Below are positions 26,201 through 38,200 of a DNA stretch of 64,000 nucleotides, piece after piece. The position numbers and the translations under genes are program-made. The stretch spans positions 62,001 to 126,000 of the forward strand of contig JACATO010001759.1 of NCBI GenBank assembly GCA_018389105.1. Reading direction: 5' to 3'. Numbering within the stretch: the stretch's first letter is position 1; every line of letters starts with the position of its first letter. The notes beneath the pieces were generated by a model. The model was not told the DNA's origin. It made no database searches and saw only the letters and a program-made list of their open reading frames with translations. The stretch is from Nautilus pompilius. Its lineage: Eukaryota; Mollusca; Cephalopoda; Nautilida; Nautilidae.

Positions 26201-29200
26201 GTTATCTATTTGTCAGAATCTTAGCTAATTCATTAGTAACTACAGATAGCCAGAAAGAGTTTTTTTTCTCCACACCCATCAGCTCAAAACCCTTAAAATT
26301 TCAAACTTGGTAGAACTGATATCATCAACTGCTCAGCATATTCAAAATTCTTAAATCCTGGAGATGGACAACATATTCCAGTAAATCTCTGCTAACCTGT
26401 CCCTAATAAATCACTACCCACTACCCATTCCAGCACCAGATGGACGGACACAAGTTTGAGAAACCACTGGAGAAAATCCAGTGATGCTTCTCCACAAGTT
26501 TATATGCACATGGAAACCAAGGATTGAAAATAAAATTGACCCTTTGAAAATACAGACCGATTACAGCTATTTCCTTCACTGAAAGAAGATAAGGTGGATG
26601 ACAACACAGCTGATGTGCTCACATATACAATTTTAAAAAAATACAGTGACAAACCGACCACATGAAGCTGCCTAAAGACAATTTTCTCCACCACCATCAC
26701 AAACACACACACACAACTTTATGGTTATTTTATCATCTACTTCAGCTTCAAATCATTTGTTATTATTAAATTTAAAAGCTCCTAATTATTCACTAAAAAA
26801 ACTGGACTTTTCTGAATGCACAATAATAAAAATTATACACGATACTCTTCATTAAAATCTATAAACATTTTTTCTTTAGTAATTGGATCACCAATCAAAA
26901 AAAGGGCCAACCTTGCAAAACTGTCACCTCAACTTTTTTTTTTTTTTTGTTTTTTTTACCAATGGAAATAATCGTTTATTAAATCCCCTCCCCGTGGCCA
27001 ACTAGTTGTACAAGACCACAGGGACTGCATATTATGTGGCAAATGATGTTGAGCTCAACAGCTTTTCAAACCAAGTGTACTTTCCACAAAACAATCATTT
27101 CTACAAAACAAATACAATGTCTGGACAACACTGGTCAAAAATCAATTATCCTTTTATTTACATTCAGCCCAGTCCTTTAGATTTGCATTACAATAAAACA
27201 CGAAATAAAAGTTCCAAAGACATTTTATTATATGTTATTGGCTGTAGTTACATTGAAAAAAAAAAGACAATCTTTTAATGCCTGCACACAAGCACAGTAC
27301 GGAACCAGTAAGGGCTCAGACATTTAGTGGCCACGGTAATGTTAGGCTTCCACAAAGGCAGTCAAATAAGAAGCATGTCGTTACTATTCCCCCTGCCGCC
27401 CGAGCCAGGTGGCAGCACTGTCTTCAGCACAGACAGGCAGTCACTGAGCCCCCTGCCTGCCACACCTAAGGGAGGCGACCCTGTACCTAGTGAAACCACC
27501 AAGGAAAGATATTCATTCTGCCACTGTTTTGTTAAAAAAGCACATTAACCATAGTTAGAATGTTAAAGTTAATAAATAAAAAAATATTTTTACAAGAATC
27601 CAATTTCAATTTGAAAAAAAAAAAAAACAAAAACAAAAACAAAATATCCTAAAATACTACTTTGATGTCAGGGAGATTTTGTGAACTTGGTGTATATGTG
27701 AAAGTAACCATTAGAATTAGCACCATTGTAAAACCAAGATAAAATTAGTTCTGAAATCTTTGTAGAATATATTTAGAACAGAGTTCAGTCAACACAATCT
27801 ACAGTGGGTCTCCAATGCGTTGACTGACCCTACTGGGTAGGGTCGGTACAAATTAAACGACACAGCTTTGAAACAAATTCTAATCAAGGGACATAATTCA
27901 GTTCAATAATATTCACTTCACAACATTTACATTATTATTTGGGTTTTTGGCAACAATCAGTCAAAACTATTTGTTTCGTTAACACACCCTGCTGAAGTTG
28001 CATTTAACATCAAATGTCTACTTGGCTCAAACCAACGGCATGATGAAATACTCGTTTATAGGAAACAATTAAAATTACCACAGCCTGTCGCCACACAGTG
28101 GGATACTGGGTGGGTTTGTACAGTGCATAAGGATAGTGAAGTCAGCAGCCAAGTCTTAGATGAGATGCATTAGTGGTATGAATCTTGGAAAATGTACCTG
28201 TGCTGCAAATTAGCTCAATGCCGCCATCCATACTGCTACAGTACAGAAAACAAGATATTTTGTGTGCCGTTACTAGAACATCATTTACTAACAGCAGTGT
28301 GGGTCTGAAATCTTGCTTTAAACCAGTTGTTGCCATTACCTCACACCAGAAAAACTCTGGGAATAGCTGATACATTAATCTGTTCTGAAAAGAAATTGCC
28401 TTTTCTGTTATGGTAAGAAACTTTTGAAAGATGTTCTGTGAAAAAGTGAATGGACCAGTCTATTGTCAAACGGTATGAAAAGGAGTAAGAGAGTTCCGAC
28501 TCACCGCCCTCTCTAGTGCGCACGATAACATGCTTTCCAAATGGGCCTTCTTCGTCTTCTGTGTGCGACCGGACAGAGAACTGGTACTCTGTGTATGACT
28601 GCAGGCCGTAGACAAAAACTTCCTGGTCAGCTCTTTAAAAATCAGAAAAAAGTCGAGCCTAGTTTGGTAACCATAATTGCATTTATCATTTATTTCATGC
28701 ATATAAGAAAACAACACACATTATTGAAATATTACAAAGACTTGATTATTTGAAGACTAACATGGGTCACATGTTTCCTTGCTGGACTTACGAGATTGTT
28801 TTAGATACAGTCACTTGATACAGGTTACTACAAATACATAAAAACTATCAGGCAGAGGCAAACAACCAATAAAAATCTCATTACTTCCTTTGTCCAATGC
28901 AGCAAATACAAATACAAATTACTCAGCCACATTTATTGGAGGATATCATAAGATACTCTGATAAAAAGCTTTTGCAGTTTTTTCTTTAAATAGATATCTA
29001 GGAATTTCTTAGAATGAAAAGACCAATCTACACACCACATTTGTTTCTCATCTGACCTGCACAAGACAATACTTACTGCCACATAGTAAAACATGCCCAA
29101 CAATCCACACACACACAATCTCATGAAAAAGCTTGCTACATCAATTTGGTAGCATATCTGGATAATCATAACAATGGATGTGTGATAATACATATAGTGT

Positions 29201-32200
29201 GTAAACACACTTACACATATATACAGGATCTTTTTTCTCCCTTTTTTCCTACAAAGAAGCAGAAAGTTCCAAACCCAGCTAGTATTTATGAGACAGAGGA
29301 AGATGGAAGAAAAATATTATCTTTAATCAGAGCTTTTACTATTCATCTCCTTTTGAAGGAAACAAGCAATGCATGGTTCCAGAGAAATTTGTAGTGTGAG
29401 ATATAAAATAACAAACCATTTAACTTCTCTAAAGGTGCAACTGTTTCTTTTTTAAGTGAGAATGTGCAAAGCTTTGATCTTATTGCCTATGAACTTTGTG
29501 AAAGAAACCATGAAATTAATACAAAGAACTTATTGGCTAAACATCTGTAGATTTTATATTAAGTCCTCAGCCATCTCCTGACACCCTGACTGCTGGCTGT
29601 GACAGCAGCCTGCATGTGTTTTTATTTAAGCTGTAGGGGGAACATGTTGTGAAACAAATTGTAGTAATAATTTTAAAAAAGCAAAAACAACAAGTAAAAT
29701 TTCTTTTACTCACACTGTCAAAAACTTGTTGACATTCTCGTTTGATGTTGGACTGTAGCGAACAGTGTAGCTAACAATGGGCTTCGTCACTGATACTGGC
29801 TGATCCCAGGTGAGTTTGACAACATTGGGATTGAATGACATTGCCGCCAGGTGGATGGGTGGAGGCGGCACAGCACTCTCTCGGCTTGTCCTAAACACTG
29901 TGTTCACATCAGCCGAGACATCTTTGCTGTTGAAGGCATTTATTGACACTTCATAGTACGTGTTGTTTTCTGTAAGACAAGGACAACAGTTTGTCAGGTT
30001 CGGCTCTCCCGCCATGGGGCAAACGTTATAGGTGCACGGGGAGTCTAAAATCAGTTACATCTACCCCAGCCAGCCAGCCAGCCAACCTGGCAAAAGAGAA
30101 ACGTAGTTTCTAAATGCTTCTGTGAAGTATTTGGAAAATTTCAAAAAAAAACTTTTAAAATCTTAGTTAAATCCACCTGTCAGACATCATGATAGTTTCC
30201 ATCCTCTCACCATGGAACAGATTTGGCAGATCCAGAAATCTGTTAAAAAGAAGAGAGCTATGATTTGGAAAGGGTGGGCAAGTAACAATTTCTTTTTCAT
30301 GGGTTCTCCACCAAGTTGGCTGATCAGAAACAATCTGTTTGTGCTTCTTTTGTTTTTATTTTACCATACATTAAAACTCACCTGATATCCAGAAAATACT
30401 ATTCCTACAGACACTTACTGTACACGCGTTAGTCACTGCAGTACCGCTGACTCCACAGAAAATGGTCTCCACCCACCCTGCCTACAGTAACAGACTCCCC
30501 AGGCCAACTTTTCTGTTTTCCACTAAATTCCTTTTATTTATCCAACCACCAAATAGTCAAACACACCAGCAGTTAAAGACTGTTTCACGTGTTTCTCATT
30601 TCTCCCACCTGCACTTTAAAACAGAAAGATGGCGAACACCCCTTGAAAAGACCCCCGTTCCTGGTTCTTTTTCCTTCTTCTCCACACAAGTTTCTGAAAT
30701 CTGCTGATATCAGCAGAGGCATTCTCAATGCAATTTTAAAACCTAAGAGTAGAAATCAGACAGATAGAGAGATGTTACCCAAGTTCTTTACTAAGTAGCT
30801 GTTGATATCATTGGAGACCTTGAACTCTAACTTCTGGCCTGGTTTCTCCACTTTCTGCAGCCGCAACATGAAGCCGGTGATGCCTGATGCATCGCCGCTA
30901 TAGTCCCAGGAAATCAGAACGATGGTGCTGTTCAGCACTGCCACCTGAAGGTTGCTTGGGGCAAACACTGAAACAAGAATAGGACATTGGGCACAACAAA
31001 CTAAACACAGTAGTTTGAAAACCAACGAAAACTACATCTAACAAACTTTTTTTAAAAAAAAAGAAAAGTACACATGAAAAGCCAACAAACTTCCAGCTAA
31101 ATAGAATAATCGATGACTGGTGGGAAGAACTTCATGACCAATTATGCAAAAATGACTTTTTTTTTTCCTTCCATAATTAGATAGGTTTTTAATTTTAGTT
31201 TGTTGATAATTAAATAGCCAACAAATCATCCAGGTGTTTTACCATTCAGACTGGTTGATGATACATTACACTGGTCAACAAATTTTTATTTTTTTTCTTT
31301 GGCAGACCATCTAGGAGTGTTTTCTGGGGTTTTGAAGGTCGCTGATTACGAATATAACATTGGTTTTGTCTGATTGGCTCTAGTTTAGAAGATATTGATA
31401 GCCTCAAATAAGCCTAAACTGCTAAAATTCTCCCTGAAATACTTCAATATAGAAGCAGTAAATAATAATTTTCTGATATTTGAATCATTATAACATATAT
31501 AGGACAAGGGAAGGCAGCTTGCTTCGTTTCTTTTCTAAAGAAGATGACCTGATCTTTTGTAATGACGTTTCTGCACTTCTTAACTGCATGGGGATCTCTC
31601 ATATGACCCAGCAGATTGGCGTCTCTTTATAGATAGCTCGAAAGCAAGTCTAAAAGTTGTACTTTTGCATAATGGCAATAAGTTTGCTCCTGTACCACTT
31701 GGCCATTCTACCAAGATGAAAGAAGAGTATGATGGTATCCAATTTGTTCTTGAAAAGCTAAATTACAACACTCATAAATGGCTGATTTGTGTGGACTTGA
31801 AAATGGTGAATTTTCTGCTTGGTCAGCAAAGTGGGTACACAAAGTATCCCTGCTTTCTTTGTTTGTGGGATAGCAGAGCAAGAATCCAGCACTGGAGAAG
31901 GGAGAACTGGCCAGAACGAGAAAGTCTCGAAGTCGGCACAGCCAACGTCATCAATGAGCCTTTGGTACCCAGGGATAGAATCATCTTCCCTCCATTGCAC
32001 ATAAAACTAGGGCTCATGAAGCAGTTTGTTAAGGCGTTGAACAAAGATGGGGATTGCTTCAAGTACATATGCAGGCAATTTCCAGGTCTTTCCATCGAAA
32101 AAGCTAAAGGTGGCATCTTCGATGGACCTCAGATTCGAACGCTCATGAGGGATTCTGACTTCACTAATCATATGAACATGGTTGAGTTAAATGCTTGGGT

Positions 32201-35200
32201 GTCCTTCACAGATGTAGTGACAAACTTTTTGGAAATCACAAAGCTGACAATTACAAGCAATTGGTCCGTAAGATGCTTACTGCATACGAAAAACTAGGGG
32301 CAAATGTGAGCATCAAAGTTCATTTCTTGTTTAGCCACCTCGACAGATTTCCTGGTAATCTTGGTGATTACAGTGAGGAGCAAGGAGAGAGATTCCATCA
32401 AGACATCAAAACAATGGAAGAGAGGTATCAAGGCAAATGGGATGAGCACATGATGGCAGACTACTGCTGGAACCTTTTGAGAGACTGCCCGAAAGTTGCT
32501 CACAAGCGAAAATCGTATAAACGTCAATTTCACTTTTGTGAATAAAATATTGTTTTGTGTGTTCATTGTAACTAAGAATCTAGTGTATAATAATGCTTTG
32601 CATTAATTTATGATATATAACTGATTATGTAAATGTTTTTTTCCCTTGGAGAATTAAAATTCAGCAAATTTTTAGCAAATTTTTGTATATTCTCGAAATA
32701 TATGAAAAGTGTTCATTTATTAATAAATGAAATGATGTTATATCTAACTTAACTTGTTAGATTGAGATTTTACACTGTCTTTGTGGTTTTGGATTATCAT
32801 AAAAATCAATATCTGACATTTTTGCACTATTTAGCCGTTTTTTGTACGTTTAGTTATGGTCGCGAATGGGTGATTTCAGACGAACGACCCCCCTGTGATA
32901 TCTCCAAAACTAGAGCCAACTTGAAAAAACAAATGTCAGATTCGGATTCAGCGCCCTTGAAAACCCCAGAAACCAGTCTCACTTTTCCTGCCAAAAATAT
33001 TGTGTTGACCAGTGTTATCGTTGTATCCACTAGCAACTTTTTTTTTTTAATGGCTTAATACATTACATTTCAGTTTGAAATTTACTATGGAGACTAATGA
33101 AGCATGATGGTAAACTGTCATCCCTTGATACCCAATGTAGTCAATAATAACGAAAAAAGCATTTGAGGTTTGTTTTCTGTAAATCTACATTCACCGATGC
33201 TTACCATGAAGTGAGATCCAATTTTGTGTATATTTTGTTCTAGGAAGCCCACAAAATTTGTTCCTCATTTTCTAATTTTTACAAAGTGTCCCCTTTAACA
33301 AAAATAGTGGAGGTTAATGGCTTTCCAATGCATGTTGTCAGACACTTTCATTGTGAAGTATTATCAGAACTGTAACCTCTTCGATTAACTCAACAAAGTT
33401 GTATATCTGATTATTCTCAAATTTAAGGTATCAAGCTTTACAATTAAACAAATCTTTCTGGAATCTCTGTTTCTTCACAACTATCTGTAGAACTTAAAGA
33501 TTCATTTTTCAGTTTTAGACAATATTCCCCTCTCTAACAAACTGCACATTTTTTATGATGTACAATATTGCCGTATAAGACCGCTTACGTGGGTGAGACA
33601 GACTGGTCGTCCACAAAAGGATGACGTAGGCAGAGAGAGAGAGAGAGAACTCAGCTCTGTTAAATCTCACTGTAACCATGCTACGAATGACATCAAGATA
33701 CTGGTCACATCTTGGTCAGATTTCAAACTCCAAGTACATGAACATCAAACAATTCAATCCCCTTTTCAAAGGAAATTATTATTTCTGAGCATTTTTCCCT
33801 TTATTTAATTTGCATATTTAAATTTTTTTCTTTTCCCCCAGCTTATCTAACCAGACTCATTCTCCGTCTTTTGCGGTATTTTTTGTTTTTTATCCTAGAA
33901 TTGAGTTTGTTGAGCTGGTGAATGGACTTTATTAAGGTTAGTCTGAAATACTCTGCATTAATTAGCATGTTTTTTTTTACTGCAGTTCTGTTTTTGGAAC
34001 AGGGGCTCTCTAATGGATTTCTTCATGAGGTTTCCCTTTTAAGCCCTGCATGGTTAGGGTTTCAAGCTCAGACTAACACACCAAAACTCATTTTGTTAGT
34101 ACTAAATCTGAGAGCAGCATCAGCTGTCCAAACCTTCGTTTGCACCGCAATTAAGCTTCAAGCTCTGTGTACCTTTAAAGCTCAGAACCCTCTCTACCAA
34201 CAGGTGAGAATGTCACTATCTGCCTACAACATATATTCACAGAATAAAAAGACTGGCTACTGGATTTTTTTCCATAAAAATACACCTAGTCACTATAGTA
34301 GAAGAATCTCTAATCAGGATCTATTTATCCAATTAGCAGAAGTTCTACCAAACAAATAATAATATAATCTAAATAACAGAGGTCATCAACCTTTTAAAAA
34401 AAAAAAAAATTTAAATTTCCAAACATGGTAATTAGTTTATATACAATGTAAACATGCTAAAAGCAGATTTGTTTTTCAAGGAAAGCTGAATTGTGTTAAC
34501 CCTTAATGTACAGAGGTTATTAATTTTGTCAGGTATACAGTATTTCATATGTTCCACTAACAGGAGGCTTTTAAAAAAATCAAAAGCTAGTAGATCATCG
34601 GTGAAAAGAAATAAACCTGGTTTGACATCCTGTGTTCGAATAGTGATCCAGGGCCACTGGCTATCGTCCAGCTGAGGAAATCCAGCCCTAGTCCCTGCCA
34701 GCAATCGAACATGGTATAAAGTATTAGAGTCCAGGCCTGGAGACGAGAAAGGAAAGGAAAAAAAAAAATCATGATACACACAAACATCATCCCCTTTTAA
34801 AACCCGCAGAGCCCATACCAACCTTTGGAAAGCAAACCAAGTTCAAGAGAAAATTGTTTCGGAAATAAACAATTTAATTCTGTTCGCATTTGAAATCTAA
34901 CACGCAGCAAGCTACAAAGATGTACTAGGGGTGTTCATAAGAAACCTGGCCAGGTATAACTTACGGCGGTTCTAGTTCAGCTCGGCTTCGTCACTCACAT
35001 ATATGGTTTATCTATTTGGGGAAAAGTGACGGTTAATTCAGATATGAGATCAAGTAGAATGTAATGTAGATGATACTGTACTCCATGCAGATTAAATGGT
35101 ACGTATCATGAAAATCTTTTAAAATCTCAGGGGGGGGGGGTTGGCTTTTTTTGTTTTAATTTCTCAACAAGTACAGATTAAAAAGCCCAGAGAGAAGGAG

Positions 35201-38200
35201 ACAGACAGAGGGTGTGTGTGTGTGGTTGTGGTGTGTTTAAGTAGTAAATAAATGTGATATTTTTTTAAAAAATAAAGTTATTTCCTTTTTCACAGTTTCA
35301 AAAGTAAACTTATCCATATATTCCACCCATTTTATGTTCAGTATTCAACTTTTTTTTTTTTTAAATCACTACCCTTAAATATAATCTCAACCCATATAAA
35401 ACTGTTAAGCATGCAGGCTTCCCCTTAATCTTACAAAGGTTGAGCTTTCATATCATCTAAAAGGGTCACCATTCAGCTCCCTCTACTTACTTCAGTGGTA
35501 ACCCTCCTGCCTGGCAATTTGTCATCCGAAATTTTTTTTCTAATTAATGAAGAATTGCAACTTCAAATTATTGTTCCCACCCCTACCTCTCAGGAGTGAG
35601 AATCAGCTAACCAAGCCCACCTGTAATCAGATACTGCCTCGTCTCTCTCCTTGAGAACTTCTCGCGGATCATGTTGTTCCGCTCACTGTAGTAATTGAGC
35701 TGGTACTCCCCAATGACACCACGTCGTTTTTCTGCGGGCATCTCATCCCACTGAACAAGGATGCTGTTAGGGTTTTTGCTAGTCAGATGAATAGTCGGTG
35801 CAGTGATGGGGACTGAAAGAAGACAAGTCAACAGCATCAAAGTTGAGATGGGAGAAAGTTCCAACTGAACTCCCGACCCAGACATCTAGCAGACAAGTAT
35901 CGTCTTCTGACTATGTTGTCAACAAGAAACTAAAGTCACCGTCCACACACGTCTGTGGGATTCAAAATAATAATTTTTCTTGCTGGAAATTAATAGCAAC
36001 ACATCAGTAGCTTGGTGCAACTGTTTACCTCGTAACAGACCTGTTTGCATTACTGATAAACCGAAAAGAAGTAAAGGGTACCTAAGTGCACCTGTGTATT
36101 AAGATGAGCTCACTGAACAAATCAGGAAGACGCATTTTTACCTGACCAAGAAAGAAAGATTGTTAAAAAGGGGTTCCAACACTTACTGGCATCACCAGTG
36201 ACCTGTGTCACATACTCTGAGTGCTTACTGGCAGCTGCATGGCCATAGGCCACCACGTAGAATGTGTAGTTTGTGTATGGCTCTAGATGTGTTAGCACTA
36301 TCTTGTAATGCTTTGCATTCTGGTGCAACAGGGCTTCTTCTTTACCTCCACTATCTGTAAAGGCAAAATTCAGTAGTCACAAAGCAAAGTCAACACTGTG
36401 GTTACCTTTAAACAGCCGGCAAAAACGAAATACAGTTGCTTATACCACATCTGAACATTTAAAAAACAAAAACAAAAAGGCAACAACAATACTTGCTTTC
36501 ATATTTGTTCAAGAAAAAATATGGTAAAACGTTGCAAGTTATGTCAGGATGCTTACACCTGAATAACAGCCACACGGAACAGTTGCTAAATATTTATAAA
36601 CGACGACGACATTAAATGGAAACAATTCGGACTGAATGAAACTCCTGTGTATGCAGGTGAACCGCTTCTAAAGCTGGATGTAACATCAGGTACATATAGA
36701 GTTGTATCGCATGAAAATAGTTTAAATGTTAATGGTTTTCAGAAGCAGTGGAGAGCAGGTGGATGCCACACGTGTACTGCACTGACCTACTGTGGATGAA
36801 GGCCAGTGCATTTAGTAACCTCTTGTGGCATGGTTTCCTTGGTAACTCTCTACTAGCTCACGTTTTTCCCACCATTCCTCATGCCTTTTAGCTCCCTGCT
36901 GGGAGATGCTATTAAGACCTCAAAGTCTGGACAGGGAATACAAAGAACACCATCAGTAGAAACAAAAGTTCAAAATTACAGTTCAACTCTTAGAAGACTT
37001 TCATGCCTGGGAAAAATAAATAAATCAATCAATCAAAGATAACAACTTTGCTAAATGCTTACTGCATACGCTGTATCATTGATACATTTTATGACTAGGA
37101 TGCCGCAGACGCTATATCTTTGGATAGACGGAAGATGCGTTTATCTAGTTTGAGAGAGAGAGAGAGATAAAGGATTTTGAAGGTCCATAGAGAGTTATCG
37201 CCATGCTTCCATTCAAAAACAATGCTGCTGTACTTAATGAGTGCAACAGATACAAAGCAAATAAATTAGCATCCAGTCCACACTTTTTACCAAACCAGAA
37301 ATAATGTAGTCATCAGGGAGCGGTGTGTTTTCTGGCAGAACGCTTTACAGTCTAGTACTGCAGTAACAGGCTCGTCCTCAGGTCCACTAAACCCGAAAAC
37401 ACCAGCATGCAGCCTTTTCAGAATATCTCCGCTAGTAACAAATTTCAAAGATGGCTCAGGTCATCAGATCACTAGCAACTGAGAGAAAAGCTTGCTCACC
37501 TGATGAGCAGAGATGTTGCTGCTCAGTCCAGCAGCAGTAGCTTTGACAGCTTCATTCCATTTGCTTAATACTGTTTAAAAGGTACACAACAACCAGTTTT
37601 AGCCATTATTGAAGTTTCATATAATTTTATTAGCTACAGCAGTTTGCTATTGTTAAAAAAGATTAAAGATGAGGATCTTCAATTTTTTGTACCCACTATT
37701 AAAGACACAGTTTAATCAGGAATTTCCTACAAAACAAAATCCAAACTACAAAAGTCTTCCCTCTCCAGATACCATCCACATAGGTTTTTTTGTGTTTTTC
37801 TCTCGCCATCTTCCCAAACCATTTACTTCAGACAGGTATATAACAAAATGGAAGCCAGCAACTGCAGACCAGTAGCTAAAGGGAATAAATTGGCAGAAGC
37901 AAAGTAATGGTAAAAGCAACATTTTCAGGTGATACTTGATAATGATCAAATGAACATCGCTTGGTTACATTAAAAGCATATTCCTAACTGCAGAGAAGCT
38001 CTTAATCTAACTAAATGCTGCTGAAGATAGCAAGTACAAATGTCCATACCCATTATCTGCTATTTACTTCTAATAGTTACATTGAAAATGTGAAACAATA
38101 CATTTTCACAGGAAAATCATTCTAAAACATGAATAGGCTCAGAGAAGTCTCTTCTCACCAAAGGAACTTTAAAAAAATCTTTCAGGTCACACTGATACAT

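Larger units (their letters stand above)
31268..33015 (+). mobile_element. Element 2: decayed DNA transposon with ~120-bp terminal inverted repeats
   Basis: Left end 31268-31395 begins ACACTGGTCAACAAATTTTT; right end 32898-33015, read in reverse, begins ACACTGGTCAACACAATATT. Both then share TTTGGCAG, TTTCTGGGGTTTT, a CGCTGA-T-CGAAT block, TTGGCTCTAGTTT and GATAT in the same order. The ends enclose a broken ORF. Flanks do not give a clear target duplication; ATT/TAT-type matches are too short to trust. The element sits in a receptor intron, with its ORF antisense to the host gene. The superfamily is not one I can name. Confidence 0.85.
30968..34616 (-). other. Intron between exons I and J, hosting element 2
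   Basis: Phase-1 intron of 3,649 bp, about half of it made of transposon element 2 (31268-33015). From 33016 to 34616 I recognise nothing firm; a 145-codon plus-strand open frame (33922-34359) starts with ATG but shows no domain and lies antisense in an intron. Confidence 0.75.

Noticed and set aside
27278-27548. Two overlapping plus-strand open frames in a more GC-rich patch
   Set aside because: No domain or splice signals; probably chance frames in an intron.
28466-28717. Minus-strand open frame overlapping exon L in another frame
   Set aside because: The FN3 pattern (SYTEYQFSVRSH) and phase agreement with exons K and M fix the other frame.
33922-34359. 145-codon plus-strand open frame starting with ATG
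   Set aside because: It lies antisense in a receptor intron, has a hydrophobic start by chance of AT-rich sequence, and no recognisable domain, poly(A) signal or splice context.
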